DNA of 39,333 nt from IMG/VR virus record IMGVR_UViG_3300025679_000013, positions 1 through 39,333 of that record. The stretch is one strand, 5' to 3'. The DNA is from a virus. The position numbers were made by a program, and so were the translations under genes. Numbering within the stretch: the stretch's first letter is position 1; the number at the start of each line of letters is the position of its first letter. The notes beneath the pieces were generated by a model, which was not told the origin of the DNA, made no database searches, and saw only the letters and a program-made list of their open reading frames with translations. Of the stretch, positions 12,854-18,999 are shown in pieces.

Positions 12854-13067
12854 CTAACTTCTCCCATGTTTCCTGTATGCCTGAAACGAACTCATCAAAT
12901 GCGGCTTTCGGTCTATCTTGATTTTTACAGATCTCGCACAGTATAACACCTAAAGTGGAAACCCAAACGCGGCTACTTGACTCGGTTAACTGCCTAATTA
13001 GGGTAAGTCTTGCTGCTAGGTTATTGCACCTCTTAACGAAATCTTTTTTTTTATCTTCTTTATTCAT
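12846..13067 (-). CDS. Hypothetical protein, 73 aa (paralogue of next gene)
   Basis: The ATG at 13067 overlaps the end of the upstream gene, with AGGTAAGAGAA as ribosome site; its own stop overlaps the start of the two-HTH regulator. It is helical, and its pattern (STLGVILCEICKNQDRPKAA then SGIQETWEKL) parallels the upstream gene product, which suggests a tandem duplication. No family is recognised. Confidence 0.55.
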   Translation of the reverse strand: MNKEDKKKDFVKRCNNLAARLTLIRQLTESSSRVWVSTLGVILCEICKNQDRPKAAFDEFVSGIQETWEKLDG

Positions 13068-13290
13068 TTCTCTTACCTAATTTAATTGCAATTTCGTATC
13101 CTTCTCTTATTGCACTGGTCACATTATCAATAGCGGCACTAGAATTAGTATTGTATAGGCATATATTTATAATGTGATAACTTAATGATGAAAGAATAAC
13201 ACGGGGGTCGATTTCCTTATATATAACCTCACCAATTTCGTCCTGCATTTTTCTCATCTTCTCAATAAACTTTTCTTTATCCTCATTCAT
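13060..13290 (-). CDS. Hypothetical protein, 76 aa (paralogue of previous gene)
   Basis: The ATG at 13290 forms ATGA with the upstream stop and has the Shine-Dalgarno CAAGGAAACAAA. The N-terminus is charged and helical (EDKEKFIEKMRKMQDEIGEV); the centre (SSLSYHIINICLYNTNSSAA then SAIREGYEIA) aligns by eye with the downstream neighbour. No family is recognised. Confidence 0.55.
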   Translation of the reverse strand: MNEDKEKFIEKMRKMQDEIGEVIYKEIDPRVILSSLSYHIINICLYNTNSSAAIDNVTSAIREGYEIAIKLGKRNE

Positions 13291-13541
13291 TTTGTTTCCT
13301 TGCATTTGCATTTCTCTAGCGCTCTGTCTAATCCTTCGCAGTATTCCCGGTAAGCTCTGTCTTGCTGCTTTTCAAATGATTTTCTTTTTATCATCCCACT
13401 ATCAAATTCGCTTTTCCACTTATCGATATTCTCCCGCAGATCATCACATGTGAACTCTACCTTTTTTAGTATTTGAGGCGCCCATGATGCTGTGTTGTAC
13501 TTATGAAACTTGCACATGCCTATTCGCTGTTCGTCCGACAT
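13287..13541 (-). CDS. Hypothetical charged protein, 84 aa
   Basis: The ATG at 13541 has the Shine-Dalgarno GGAAGGGAAGA. The protein is highly charged and helical, with four cysteines including KCKCK near the end. It overlaps the integrase-arm-like gene by 22 bases and couples to the next by ATGA. No family is recognised. Confidence 0.55.
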   Translation of the reverse strand: MSDEQRIGMCKFHKYNTASWAPQILKKVEFTCDDLRENIDKWKSEFDSGMIKRKSFEKQQDRAYREYCEGLDRALEKCKCKETK

Positions 13542-13756
13542 TCTTCCCTTCCTCTATTTCTTGTTAATCTGGTTTGCTCGATCTGTACTCTAATAGGCTT
13601 GTCTGCCTTGATGTATTCGAATTCGTTGTCCTGCACCCATTGTTTCGCCTGCTCTAGTGAACTGAACGATATGGTTAGCTGGGGCACACCCTTACGCCGG
13701 ATTTGGACTTCGTAGAGGTAAGCTTCTTTGAATTGGCGTTTCCGGATTGTTGCCAC
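13520..13756 (-). CDS. Stand-alone integrase arm-type (AP2-like) DNA-binding domain, 78 aa
   Basis: The sequence matches the N-terminal arm-binding domain of many prophage integrases: MATIRKR, a strand YEVQIRRKG, a second strand PQLTISFSSLE and a helix QAKQWVQDNEFEY. In integrases this three-stranded sheet binds arm-type sites. Here it stands alone with only a short basic tail. The recombinase at 16653 lacks it, so this protein could be an accessory factor or a directionality factor. The start is GTG at 13756, overlapping the upstream stop (TAGTG), with the Shine-Dalgarno AGGAGAGATC. Confidence 0.7.
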   Translation of the reverse strand: MATIRKRQFKEAYLYEVQIRRKGVPQLTISFSSLEQAKQWVQDNEFEYIKADKPIRVQIEQTRLTRNRGREECRTNSE

Positions 13757-13869
13757 TAGATCTCTCCTGTGTCGCTAAATCTCTGTAGAATAGGAATGAT
13801 CTCTGCTACCATTATCGTAAAGCCACGTTGAGTCTGCGATTTTGTAAGGAATTCTGGTACAAATTGCAT
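13756..13869 (-). CDS. Short hypothetical protein, 37 aa
   Basis: The frame is open to 13971, but the ATG at 13869 has the Shine-Dalgarno CGGGAGATAGC and lies just downstream of the promoter at 13901-13929; an earlier start would lie upstream of that promoter. The 37-residue product starts MQFVPEFLTKSQTQ. It may be a leader peptide or simply the first small gene of the operon. No family is recognised. Confidence 0.45.
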   Translation of the reverse strand: MQFVPEFLTKSQTQRGFTIMVAEIIPILQRFSDTGEI

Positions 13870-13886
13870 GCTATCTCCCGGGTTAA

Positions 13887-14135
13887 GCCACACTCCCGCC
13901 ACATTACTGGATAAGGAAGAACTTGTCAAGATTTGTTTTGTCTGACTTATCACGCCACACTCCCGCCACATTACTGGATAAGGAAGGCACGTATGCTAGA
14001 TTGATGAAAAAAGACTCTATATTTGGAAAAATTTTTGGTTTCGTAAATCGTTCGCCACACTCCCGCCACTGCATTGTACTGGAAGAAGGTATTGTGATGT
14101 TGTAATAGTCCTATATTCTGGAAAATTTTTGGTGT
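13887..14135. repeat. Operator-like tandem repeats
   Basis: GCCACACTCCCGCCA occurs three times (from 13887, 13954 and 14054). The first two copies continue identically for 33 bases, through CATTACTGGATAAGGAAG. Copies 2 and 3 each also carry a second shared segment (CTATATT, then GGAAAAATTTTTGG or close to it), so the array is roughly two 100-bp units plus a partial one. Copy 1 overlaps the -10 box of the leftward promoter, suggesting repressor operators. GCCACAC also occurs in the iterons at 7061-7129. Confidence 0.7.
13901..13929 (-). promoter_or_regulatory. Strong leftward sigma70-type promoter
   Basis: On the minus strand TTGACA (13929-13924), a 17-base spacer and TAATGT (13906-13901) make a near-consensus promoter. 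The operator-like GCCACACTCCCGCCA lies over the start-site region. It would drive the operon with the arm-domain protein and the two-HTH regulator. Confidence 0.75.
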
Positions 14136-14333
14136 GGTCCTGACACTGGATACTCACGGCCTGTATGGGGTCAGACCCCCCGCATACTAAAGATTTTACT
14201 TGTCAAACCTCGAAGCTTTCCGCAAGTCGTTGATCGCTAACCCTTTGCGCTTATAAGCTAGCTAGTCGGTGTTATGAGGCCCCGGGTACTCGAGCGCTTA
14301 AGTGGCCCAAATACCCAGTACTCATAATTGCGA
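14136..14333. other. Non-coding spacer with palindromes
   Basis: No plausible gene is visible. At 14167-14179 is the palindrome GGGGTCAGACCCC inside a weaker dyad (TATG to CATA). At about 14248-14258 is GCGCTTATAAG, and GCGCTTAAG recurs near 14303. The first palindrome has no T-run, so it is not an obvious terminator; it resembles the core of REP-type palindromes found in several bacteria. Confidence 0.5.
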
Positions 14334-14765
14334 TTATGTTGTATCCCCCCCCACACACTTAACAGAGGGCTTTGCGCTTGAGTAGTTAACAATGCTGACT
14401 GAAACCGCCTGCTTGCCGTCTACTTCGATCTGCTGTTTGTCTGTCCAATTGTAGCGGTTAGACATGTTGAGGTACCAAGACCTTGAGTTGCCCAGACATT
14501 GCCCATTAGCTTGACGTTTACCAATTTGTTCCCACGTGTCCCGGCCGACTTGCATTGCTTCCTCAATATCTTCCCGGGGAAACTCATCCTTATATAGTTC
14601 TAAGTAAGTTTTAAGGATCCGGGTTGATACGCCGCTAAAACTCTCCACTGAATAGCCTTGCTCTAAATGCTTACACAGTTCAGCGCATAGCCTCTTTCGT
14701 GCGCCCGGATCAGTATTGTACCTTTCGATCCGCTCTTTAGCGCTTTCTTTCTTGCCCCTTGTCAT
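14334..14765 (-). CDS. Probable terminase small subunit (TerS)
   Basis: The 143-residue protein has a basic start (TRGKKESAKERIER), a helical DNA-binding-type region (CKHLEQGYSVESFSGVSTRI) and the C-terminal motif SWYLNMSNRYNWTDKQQIEV, typical of phage small terminases, where similar phrases end in W-x-DKQ. It would recognise the packaging site and load TerL. The start has the Shine-Dalgarno AAGGGGAATC and its own promoter. Separation from TerL by about 5 kb is unusual. The call rests on the C-terminal motif and size. Confidence 0.75.
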   Translation of the reverse strand: MTRGKKESAKERIERYNTDPGARKRLCAELCKHLEQGYSVESFSGVSTRILKTYLELYKDEFPREDIEEAMQVGRDTWEQIGKRQANGQCLGNSRSWYLNMSNRYNWTDKQQIEVDGKQAVSVSIVNYSSAKPSVKCVGGDTT

Positions 14766-14806
14766 ATGATTCCCCTTGTCAAGTTTTGTTCCTAAGTCCT
14801 TGCCCT

Positions 14807-14835
14807 ACAGTATCAGACTCACAATTTCAATTCAA
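14807..14835 (-). promoter_or_regulatory. Leftward promoter for small terminase
   Basis: On the minus strand TTGAAT (14835-14830), a 17-base spacer and TACTGT (14812-14807) fit the sigma70 pattern about 40 bases before the ATG. It is back to back with the rightward promoter at 14850-14879. Confidence 0.5.
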
Positions 14836-14849
14836 ATAATCTTTCCTAC

Positions 14850-14879
14850 TTGACCCAGATTGCTGTATTGCTGTATAGT
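14850..14879 (+). promoter_or_regulatory. Rightward promoter for the small-gene and integrase operon
   Basis: TTGACC at 14850 and TATAGT at 14874 are separated by 18 bases, a good sigma70-type promoter. The first downstream reading frame, a 17-codon one at 14959-15012, could be a leader peptide but has only a weak ribosome site. Confidence 0.65.
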
Positions 14880-15024
14880 TAGACACATAACAAGCGAGTC
14901 AAGTTTAACGGAGTAGCTAAACGGGCAAGCAAGCAACTAGGTACAGAGAGAGTGCACAATGAGTCAAGCAATGTCACGCTCTATAACAATCCGGGCTCGC
15001 AAGGGCCCTTAACTTAAGGTGATT

Positions 15025-15201
15025 ATGGATACGATTTATCAGATACACTATCGGCCCGGCTATCCGATCAATGCCCCGGTGCAAGTAGTCGGTACTCATA
15101 AGTGTGCAAAGCGGGCCCGGCATAAGTGTGACAGACTAGACAACAAGGTAGGCGGATATCAACACAAAGTATTCGACTTGACTCATGGCAGATACGTTTA
15201 G
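15025..15201 (+). CDS. Hypothetical basic protein, 58 aa
   Basis: The ATG at 15025 has the Shine-Dalgarno TTAAGGTGATT; a GTG two codons earlier is an alternative. The product begins with a probable beta strand (MDTIYQIHYRPGYP) and has a basic, cysteine-containing helix (HKCAKRARHKCDRLD). It is the first of five tiny genes in this operon. No family is recognised. Confidence 0.55.
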   Translation: MDTIYQIHYRPGYPINAPVQVVGTHKCAKRARHKCDRLDNKVGGYQHKVFDLTHGRYV

Positions 15202-15264
15202 CTTCTAGCCCGCTTCTCGGTTTATGGGGGGCGGGAATGAAAACTAAAACCAAGGAGAATAGAA
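15202..15264 (+). promoter_or_regulatory. Structured leader 1
   Basis: A hairpin with stem CCCGC/GCGGG (15209-15235) sits between TTAGCTTCTAG and AATGAAAACTAAAACC, followed by AAGGAG and the next start. The flanks recur at 15508-15574. It may control stability or translation of the next gene. Confidence 0.5.
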
Positions 15265-15507
15265 ATGAATGAATATATAATAGACTTTGCGAATGGATAC
15301 AGATTTAGATTTAACGCTATCTCTGACATTGCGGCTAAAAGGAAAGCGTCTAAGCAAGCAACTTATGAGGGCGCCAGTTTCGCGTTATCTAAGTGCATGA
15401 GTTGCGCTGAACACACAATCCCAGTAGGTAGGCGCGACTTTTACGAATACAGAGATACTTCAGGCCGTAAGCGCTTTGGGTGGAGAAAATGGGATAACAG
15501 AGATTAG
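15265..15507 (+). CDS. Hypothetical protein, 80 aa
   Basis: The ATG at 15265 has the Shine-Dalgarno AAGGAGAATAGAA. The protein begins with a beta hairpin (YIIDFANGYRFRFNAIS), then a helical lysine-rich segment, and ends in a basic aromatic patch (RKRFGWRKWDNRD). It could bind nucleic acid. No family is recognised. Confidence 0.6.
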   Translation: MNEYIIDFANGYRFRFNAISDIAAKRKASKQATYEGASFALSKCMSCAEHTIPVGRRDFYEYRDTSGRKRFGWRKWDNRD

Positions 15508-15574
15508 CTTTTAGCTTCTAGTCCGGTCAGGTGTGTAATCTGGCCGGCCATGAAAACTAAAACAAGGAGTCCAT
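15508..15574 (+). promoter_or_regulatory. Structured leader 2
   Basis: The hairpin CCGGTCAG/CTGGCCGG (15523-15547, one G-U pair) is flanked by the same TTAGCTTCTAG and ATGAAAACTAAAAC segments as leader 1, with a different stem. It ends in AAGGAG just before the next start. Confidence 0.55.
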
Positions 15575-15772
15575 ATGAATTTAGATCAAGCAAAACTACT
15601 AAGCGCGGCATGCGAATTCGTTTATCAGGCATTCAACCAAAAGATAACGGATAACTTGGCTACCGATCACGAGAAGCGCCAATACAACACAAATGACCTG
15701 CTAACGGCCCGGTATTTGGTTAGCGATATACAAAGGACCTACACAGATTACATAAACAACTTCTCGGATTAG
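15575..15772 (+). CDS. Hypothetical helical protein, 65 aa
   Basis: The ATG at 15575 has the Shine-Dalgarno AAGGAGTCCAT. The protein is predicted all-helical (LDQAKLLSAACEFVYQAFNQ) and soluble. It lies between leader 2 and a closely spaced neighbour. No family is recognised. Confidence 0.6.
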   Translation: MNLDQAKLLSAACEFVYQAFNQKITDNLATDHEKRQYNTNDLLTARYLVSDIQRTYTDYINNFSD

Positions 15773-15780
15773 GTGCAAAA

Positions 15781-16029
15781 ATGGATTACGATACAGCAGT
15801 AAAGCTAATGTCAATATCGATAAACCCAATTGACGTGATAATAGATGAGTTGGCGTGGCAAAAGGCCGGATTACAGCAAACACAATCAGGTTATGGACGC
15901 AAGCTAACTACACGATACAAGGTCAGGCATAATGGCAAGCTATACCGGGTCTACGCAATCTGCTATAGCAATGTATCGAGCCTGTATATAATAGCAGACA
16001 AGAAAACCATGTATATTGATTGGGTTTAG
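15781..16029 (+). CDS. Hypothetical beta-rich protein, 82 aa
   Basis: The gene starts 8 bases after the previous stop, with TAGGTGCAAAA as ribosome site. After a helical start the protein shows several predicted strands (TTRYKVRHNGKLYRVYAICY, SSLYIIADKKTMYIDW). No family is recognised. Confidence 0.6.
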   Translation: MDYDTAVKLMSISINPIDVIIDELAWQKAGLQQTQSGYGRKLTTRYKVRHNGKLYRVYAICYSNVSSLYIIADKKTMYIDWV

Positions 16030-16088
16030 AGTTTCCCCCGGGTATCAGTTATGGTACCCGGTGATAAACCCTAAAAAAGGAAGGATAT
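16030..16088 (+). promoter_or_regulatory. Structured leader 3
   Basis: The 7-bp hairpin CCGGGTA/TACCCGG (16038-16061) with a 10-base loop precedes AAAAAAGGAAGGATAT and the next ATG. Same placement as leaders 1 and 2, different stem. Confidence 0.5.
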
Positions 16089-16304
16089 ATGCCCCTAAAT
16101 CACACTATTAAAACTGCAAGACTTAAATGGTTAGATTGCGCATGTTGTGGACAAGAAACGTATGCCCGGCAATGGTGGAATCAAGATACAGGCTACGGAC
16201 TATGTGACCGTTGTGCTAAAATGATCATCGCTAAAGACGGCCCCGAATATACGAATCAGTGCTATGGCCGTAAAGGTGAACACTACTTAATCGACTCTAA
16301 CTAA
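16089..16304 (+). CDS. Small zinc-finger-like protein, 71 aa
   Basis: The cysteines CACC (residues 17-20) and CDRC (about 39-42) could form a four-cysteine zinc site. Between them is an aromatic segment (QETYARQWWNQDTGYG). The start has the Shine-Dalgarno AAGGAAGGATAT. Zinc ribbons of this kind in phages often bind nucleic acid or mediate protein contacts; the actual role is unknown. Confidence 0.6.
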   Translation: MPLNHTIKTARLKWLDCACCGQETYARQWWNQDTGYGLCDRCAKMIIAKDGPEYTNQCYGRKGEHYLIDSN

Positions 16305-16312
16305 AACACTTG

Positions 16313-16340
16313 GGCAATCGGAGCTGTTAATCTGGTTGCC
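16313..16340 (+). promoter_or_regulatory. Structured leader 4
   Basis: The hairpin GGCAATC/GGTTGCC, paired with one G-U, lies before the next small gene, continuing the pattern of a hairpin in most intergenic gaps of this operon. Confidence 0.4.
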
Positions 16341-16359
16341 TGCAAATACAGGATCCCTT

Positions 16360-16656
16360 ATGTTACAAGCGCAAATCGACTCCGAATACGCTATACTGGC
16401 CCGGCTACAAAAAAGTGGCCGTAAAGGTGTAGTGGCCGATATAGTCCTAAAGCAAATACAAACAAAAATAGCAAGGCTGGAAAATGGCAACAAACAAAAA
16501 AGGGCAAAAGTCACTAAACTTGGCAGTGCAAACCGAGGACTACAACTTTTTCGCAAAACTCTGCATAGATACCGGGATTACAAAAACAGAGGGCTTAACA
16601 AGATACATAAGATACTTACAGCGCTTACCTTCAAAGCAAAGGTGGCTACTCGATGA
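16360..16656 (+). CDS. Hypothetical basic protein, 98 aa, overlapping the next two genes
   Basis: The ATG at 16360 has ACAGGATCCCTT as ribosome site. Residues 1-45 look like a helical protein (LQAQIDSEYAILARLQKSGR); the rest, overlapping the RHH-like gene in another frame, is very basic. Its stop overlaps the recombinase ATG as ATGA, arguing for real translation to the end. One of the two frames in 16484-16656 may be a passenger. Confidence 0.5.
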   Translation: MLQAQIDSEYAILARLQKSGRKGVVADIVLKQIQTKIARLENGNKQKRAKVTKLGSANRGLQLFRKTLHRYRDYKNRGLNKIHKILTALTFKAKVATR

Positions 16657-16702
16657 AACAAGCCCCAAAAGTTTTACCATGGATGCTGCAATCCCTGAAT
16701 AG
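16484..16702 (+). CDS. Ribbon-helix-helix-like protein, 72 aa, overlapping
   Basis: A strand KSLNLAVQTED followed by helices NFFAKLCIDTG and KTEGLTRYIRYLQ matches the ribbon-helix-helix pattern of small dimeric repressors. The ATG at 16484 has AAGGCTGGAAA as ribosome site. It overlaps the preceding gene for 173 bases and the recombinase for 50. It could regulate the recombinase. The fold call is by pattern only. Confidence 0.55.
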   Translation: MATNKKGQKSLNLAVQTEDYNFFAKLCIDTGITKTEGLTRYIRYLQRLPSKQRWLLDETSPKSFTMDAAIPE

Positions 16703-17546
16703 TTTTGTGGCCGAAATATCTCTAAGCAAAAGCCGGTTAACAGTATCGGCCTATGAATACGATATTGCCCGGTTTATGGAGTTTCTGACCAGTAAAAATG
16801 TGACCCGGCTGCAATATTTGAAGCCGGAACACATCATAAGTTATCTGGCATACTCTAAAACTAACGGAAAGGCCCCTTCTAGCCTGAATCGCTACTATAT
16901 GGCTATCAGGTGCTGGTCTAACTATTTGAGGCGCTCTAAGGCCCTTCTATGTGATTTGTGTATTGACATAGTTGCGCCCCGTTCTAATATGGTAGCCCCA
17001 AGTATCCCGACTACGCAAGAAGTGGCCCGGATACTTAATGCGCCGAATAGCTTAACGGAATCTGGTTTACGGGATCGCGCGATTCTCGAGCTGCTATATT
17101 CAAGCGGTTTGCGGGCCACCGAATTGTGCGACCTGAAACTGTGCGACTGTCAAGTTAACGGGATACATGTAGCTTGCGGGAAACGTGGAAAGACTAGAAC
17201 AGTGCCAATGACCGAAAGTGCTGGCCGGGCTATTGCGCTGTATGTGACCGAATACCGAGGAAGTGAACCGGGGATACTTTTTCAAACTATCATGGGAAAG
17301 GCGCTGAACCGGCAACTTCTCTGCAAGCTAGTTGGTCAATACGCTCGAAAAGCCGGCGTTTATCAGGTTACCACACATACACTTAGGCACGCATGCGCTA
17401 CACACCTATTGGATGCCGGGGCTGATTTGCGCTTGATACAAGAAGTGCTAGGGCATAGCTCGATAGCTAGTACGCAAAGATATACGCATTTGAGTAGTAA
17501 CAAGATGCAAGAGATGTTTAAGCAATTTCACCCGAGGAATGAATAA
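16653..17546 (+). CDS. Tyrosine recombinase, XerC/XerD-like integrase
   Basis: The 297-residue protein has an N-terminal core-binding domain (about 12-105) and a complete catalytic domain. Visible catalytic residues are R154 (SGLRATEL), K180 (GKRGKTRTV), H242 and R245 (THTLRHACATH), H268 (VLGHSS) and Y277 (TQRYTHL). Length and sequence are close to XerC/XerD, and the arm-binding domain of lambda-type integrases is absent. It would integrate the phage or resolve multimers at host dif-like sites. The start ATG overlaps the preceding stop. Confidence 0.93.
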   Translation: MKQAPKVLPWMLQSLNSFVAEISLSKSRLTVSAYEYDIARFMEFLTSKNVTRLQYLKPEHIISYLAYSKTNGKAPSSLNRYYMAIRCWSNYLRRSKALLCDLCIDIVAPRSNMVAPSIPTTQEVARILNAPNSLTESGLRDRAILELLYSSGLRATELCDLKLCDCQVNGIHVACGKRGKTRTVPMTESAGRAIALYVTEYRGSEPGILFQTIMGKALNRQLLCKLVGQYARKAGVYQVTTHTLRHACATHLLDAGADLRLIQEVLGHSSIASTQRYTHLSSNKMQEMFKQFHPRNE

Positions 17547-17650
17547 TGGAAATACTGTATTGTGTTTTAATTATATTTGGATACTATGTTTTAGCTGTCA
17601 TTGCGGCATGTATTAAAGTAGAAGTGGATAAATTAAGGAAAAAGAGGTGA
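17546..17650 (+). CDS. Micro membrane protein, 34 aa
   Basis: The start overlaps the recombinase stop (TAATG). One hydrophobic segment (LYCVLIIFGYYVLAVIAACI) is followed by a basic tail (KLRKKR). The stop overlaps a possible GTG start of the next gene. Such single-span peptides in phages often act in lysis or membrane inhibition, but no assignment is possible. Confidence 0.45.
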   Translation: MEILYCVLIIFGYYVLAVIAACIKVEVDKLRKKR

Positions 17651-17652
17651 AA

Positions 17653-17844
17653 ATGGACTGGTTAAAAAAACATAGTGACGCGCTCATGGTTATAGCTTCT
17701 ATCGTAACGTGCACGGCCTGGATGAATACGCGGTTTAATGAGATAGACCGCCGATTCTCCGAAGTCGAAAAGGATATGGCTATAATCAAAACGGTGTTAA
17801 TCATGAAAAATATAATGCCTACTGAATTAGCTAAAGGTGAATAA
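17653..17844 (+). CDS. Membrane-anchored coiled-coil protein, 63 aa
   Basis: The ATG at 17653 has AGAGGTGAAA as ribosome site; a GTG at 17647 is an alternative. Residues 9-23 form a short hydrophobic segment (SDALMVIASIVTCTAW), followed by an amphipathic helix NTRFNEIDRRFSEVEKDM like those in small phage membrane proteins of the holin-associated XhlA type, though with reversed order. It could be part of a lysis module with its neighbours. Confidence 0.5.
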   Translation: MDWLKKHSDALMVIASIVTCTAWMNTRFNEIDRRFSEVEKDMAIIKTVLIMKNIMPTELAKGE

Positions 17845-17845
17845 T

Positions 17846-17938
17846 ATGGAAGAAATAGAAACACTTAAAACTTTGGATGTGGTGAAACTTATAGCTATAG
17901 CAAGCATGCATTGGTTATTTTTCATCTGGCACAAATAA
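17846..17938 (+). CDS. Micro membrane protein, 30 aa
   Basis: The ATG at 17846 has AAAGGTGAATA as ribosome site. An acidic start is followed by a hydrophobic segment (VVKLIAIASMHWLFFIW). It is the third consecutive tiny membrane protein after the recombinase. No family is recognised. Confidence 0.4.
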   Translation: MEEIETLKTLDVVKLIAIASMHWLFFIWHK

Positions 17939-17961
17939 AAAAGCGAAAAAGGTAGAATAGC

Positions 17962-18348
17962 ATGATAAAAGAAGTACTAGAAAACTACCGCGAAAGGGAA
18001 ATGCGCAGATCAGGTAAACAAGAAATAAATTGGGAAGTTACACCGTATAGAGACAAGTTTGGCCGGCAAATCGAGTGCGACGAATTAGAGGTTTTATTGA
18101 GGGATCCAGAGTACAAAATCGTTAAACAAGAAATGGTAGGCCAGTATTTCGTTTCTACTGTCTGGTTGGGTGTCCCGCACGGATTCCCCAATAGCCAATA
18201 TTTTGAAACCATGGTATTTGAGCCGCCCGAAGGTACTAAAGATCCGCGCAGAAACTTAGGAAAAGAACTAGAATGCGTGCGCTATGAGGACTGGATTAAT
18301 GCTGAAAAAGGCCACGATTTAATGGTAGTTCTCTGGAAACTTAAATGA
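17962..18348 (+). CDS. Conserved phage hypothetical protein, 128 aa
   Basis: The centre STVWLGVPHGFPNSQYFETM followed by VF resembles a phrase found in many short phage proteins of unknown function, usually VSTVWLG then FETMVF. The start ATG at 17962 has the ribosome site AAAGGTAGAATAGC. The last 8 bases overlap the end of the convergent gene at 18341. It is the last gene of the rightward operon. Confidence 0.6.
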   Translation: MIKEVLENYREREMRRSGKQEINWEVTPYRDKFGRQIECDELEVLLRDPEYKIVKQEMVGQYFVSTVWLGVPHGFPNSQYFETMVFEPPEGTKDPRRNLGKELECVRYEDWINAEKGHDLMVVLWKLK

Positions 18349-18526
18349 CCTCATGTTTCTCGATCCATAAATCGTAAAACTGTTCACCTACTCGCATTTC
18401 CGTTAGGAACCTTGTGGCACGCTGAAAAGAGACGCAAACGGACAGGACTTGATCATGCTCGTTCGCGTCTATGCCCAGAACAACGTATACTGAGGGATGG
18501 ATCTCGTTTATGTCTGTAATGGGCAT
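18341..18526 (-). CDS. Hypothetical protein, 61 aa
   Basis: The ATG at 18526 lies in the end of the RusA gene (19-base overlap), with only a weak ribosome site. The protein has a beta-like hydrophobic stretch (SVYVVLGIDAN) and a helical end. It is the last gene of the leftward replication operon. No family is recognised. Confidence 0.5.
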   Translation of the reverse strand: MPITDINEIHPSVYVVLGIDANEHDQVLSVCVSFQRATRFLTEMRVGEQFYDLWIEKHEVI

Positions 18527-18999
18527 GTAGGTTCGCTTTTTAGGTTTTCTATTATATCGTCTAGTATGCGCTGATAGTCAACTTCACCATGGCAGTGTTC
18601 CCGGACGAATATTTCAGTGCGGCCCTCCTTTTCGCTGGTATACTCTTTCAGGCGAGTTATAGCGAAGATTCTGGCGTCATCTGTCCATAGCACACCGGTT
18701 AGCGCGTCATTCAGGTACTTTTCGAGGTTGTCCCCGTCTGGTCGCTTTATGTGCGGATACTGGTTTAGTGCCTGGCGCTTGTATTCTTTTAGGCTGTGAG
18801 GTGCTGGCATCAGGAACTTCACTATCACAGACAAGGGCCCTGAGAATAGCGGGTATTTCAGTGGCCCTAGCGCTTTCTTGACAAGTTTCCGGGTTAGTTC
18901 CATTCCCCGCGCACTTGGGTTGTAGGCATGGCCGTTCCCCAGACGTATGGATTGCTTGGGCTTTGGCGTCACGGGTATGTTTAGCTTGCAAGTTGACAT
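18508..18999 (-). CDS. rusA: RusA-like Holliday junction resolvase
   Basis: The 163-residue protein carries the RusA signature: KRPDGDNLEKYLNDALTGVL (residues 85-104) with the metal-binding aspartates, then TDDARI. RusA dimers cut four-way junctions, resolving recombination or replication intermediates before packaging. The length is slightly above the usual 120-140 because of a C-terminal extension. The start ATG at 18999 lies inside the upstream paralogue-like gene, and its ribosome site is weak. The family call is firm. Confidence 0.88.
   Translation of the reverse strand: MSTCKLNIPVTPKPKQSIRLGNGHAYNPSARGMELTRKLVKKALGPLKYPLFSGPLSVIVKFLMPAPHSLKEYKRQALNQYPHIKRPDGDNLEKYLNDALTGVLWTDDARIFAITRLKEYTSEKEGRTEIFVREHCHGEVDYQRILDDIIENLKSEPTCPLQT

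Noticed and set aside
13870-13971. N-terminal extension of the 37-aa gene back to 13971
   Set aside because: It would start upstream of the clear promoter at 13901-13929 and cover operator repeats; the ATG at 13869 has a better ribosome site.
13887-14135. CRISPR array
   Set aside because: Only three imperfect copies with uneven spacing and a promoter inside; no cas genes. Operator repeats fit better.
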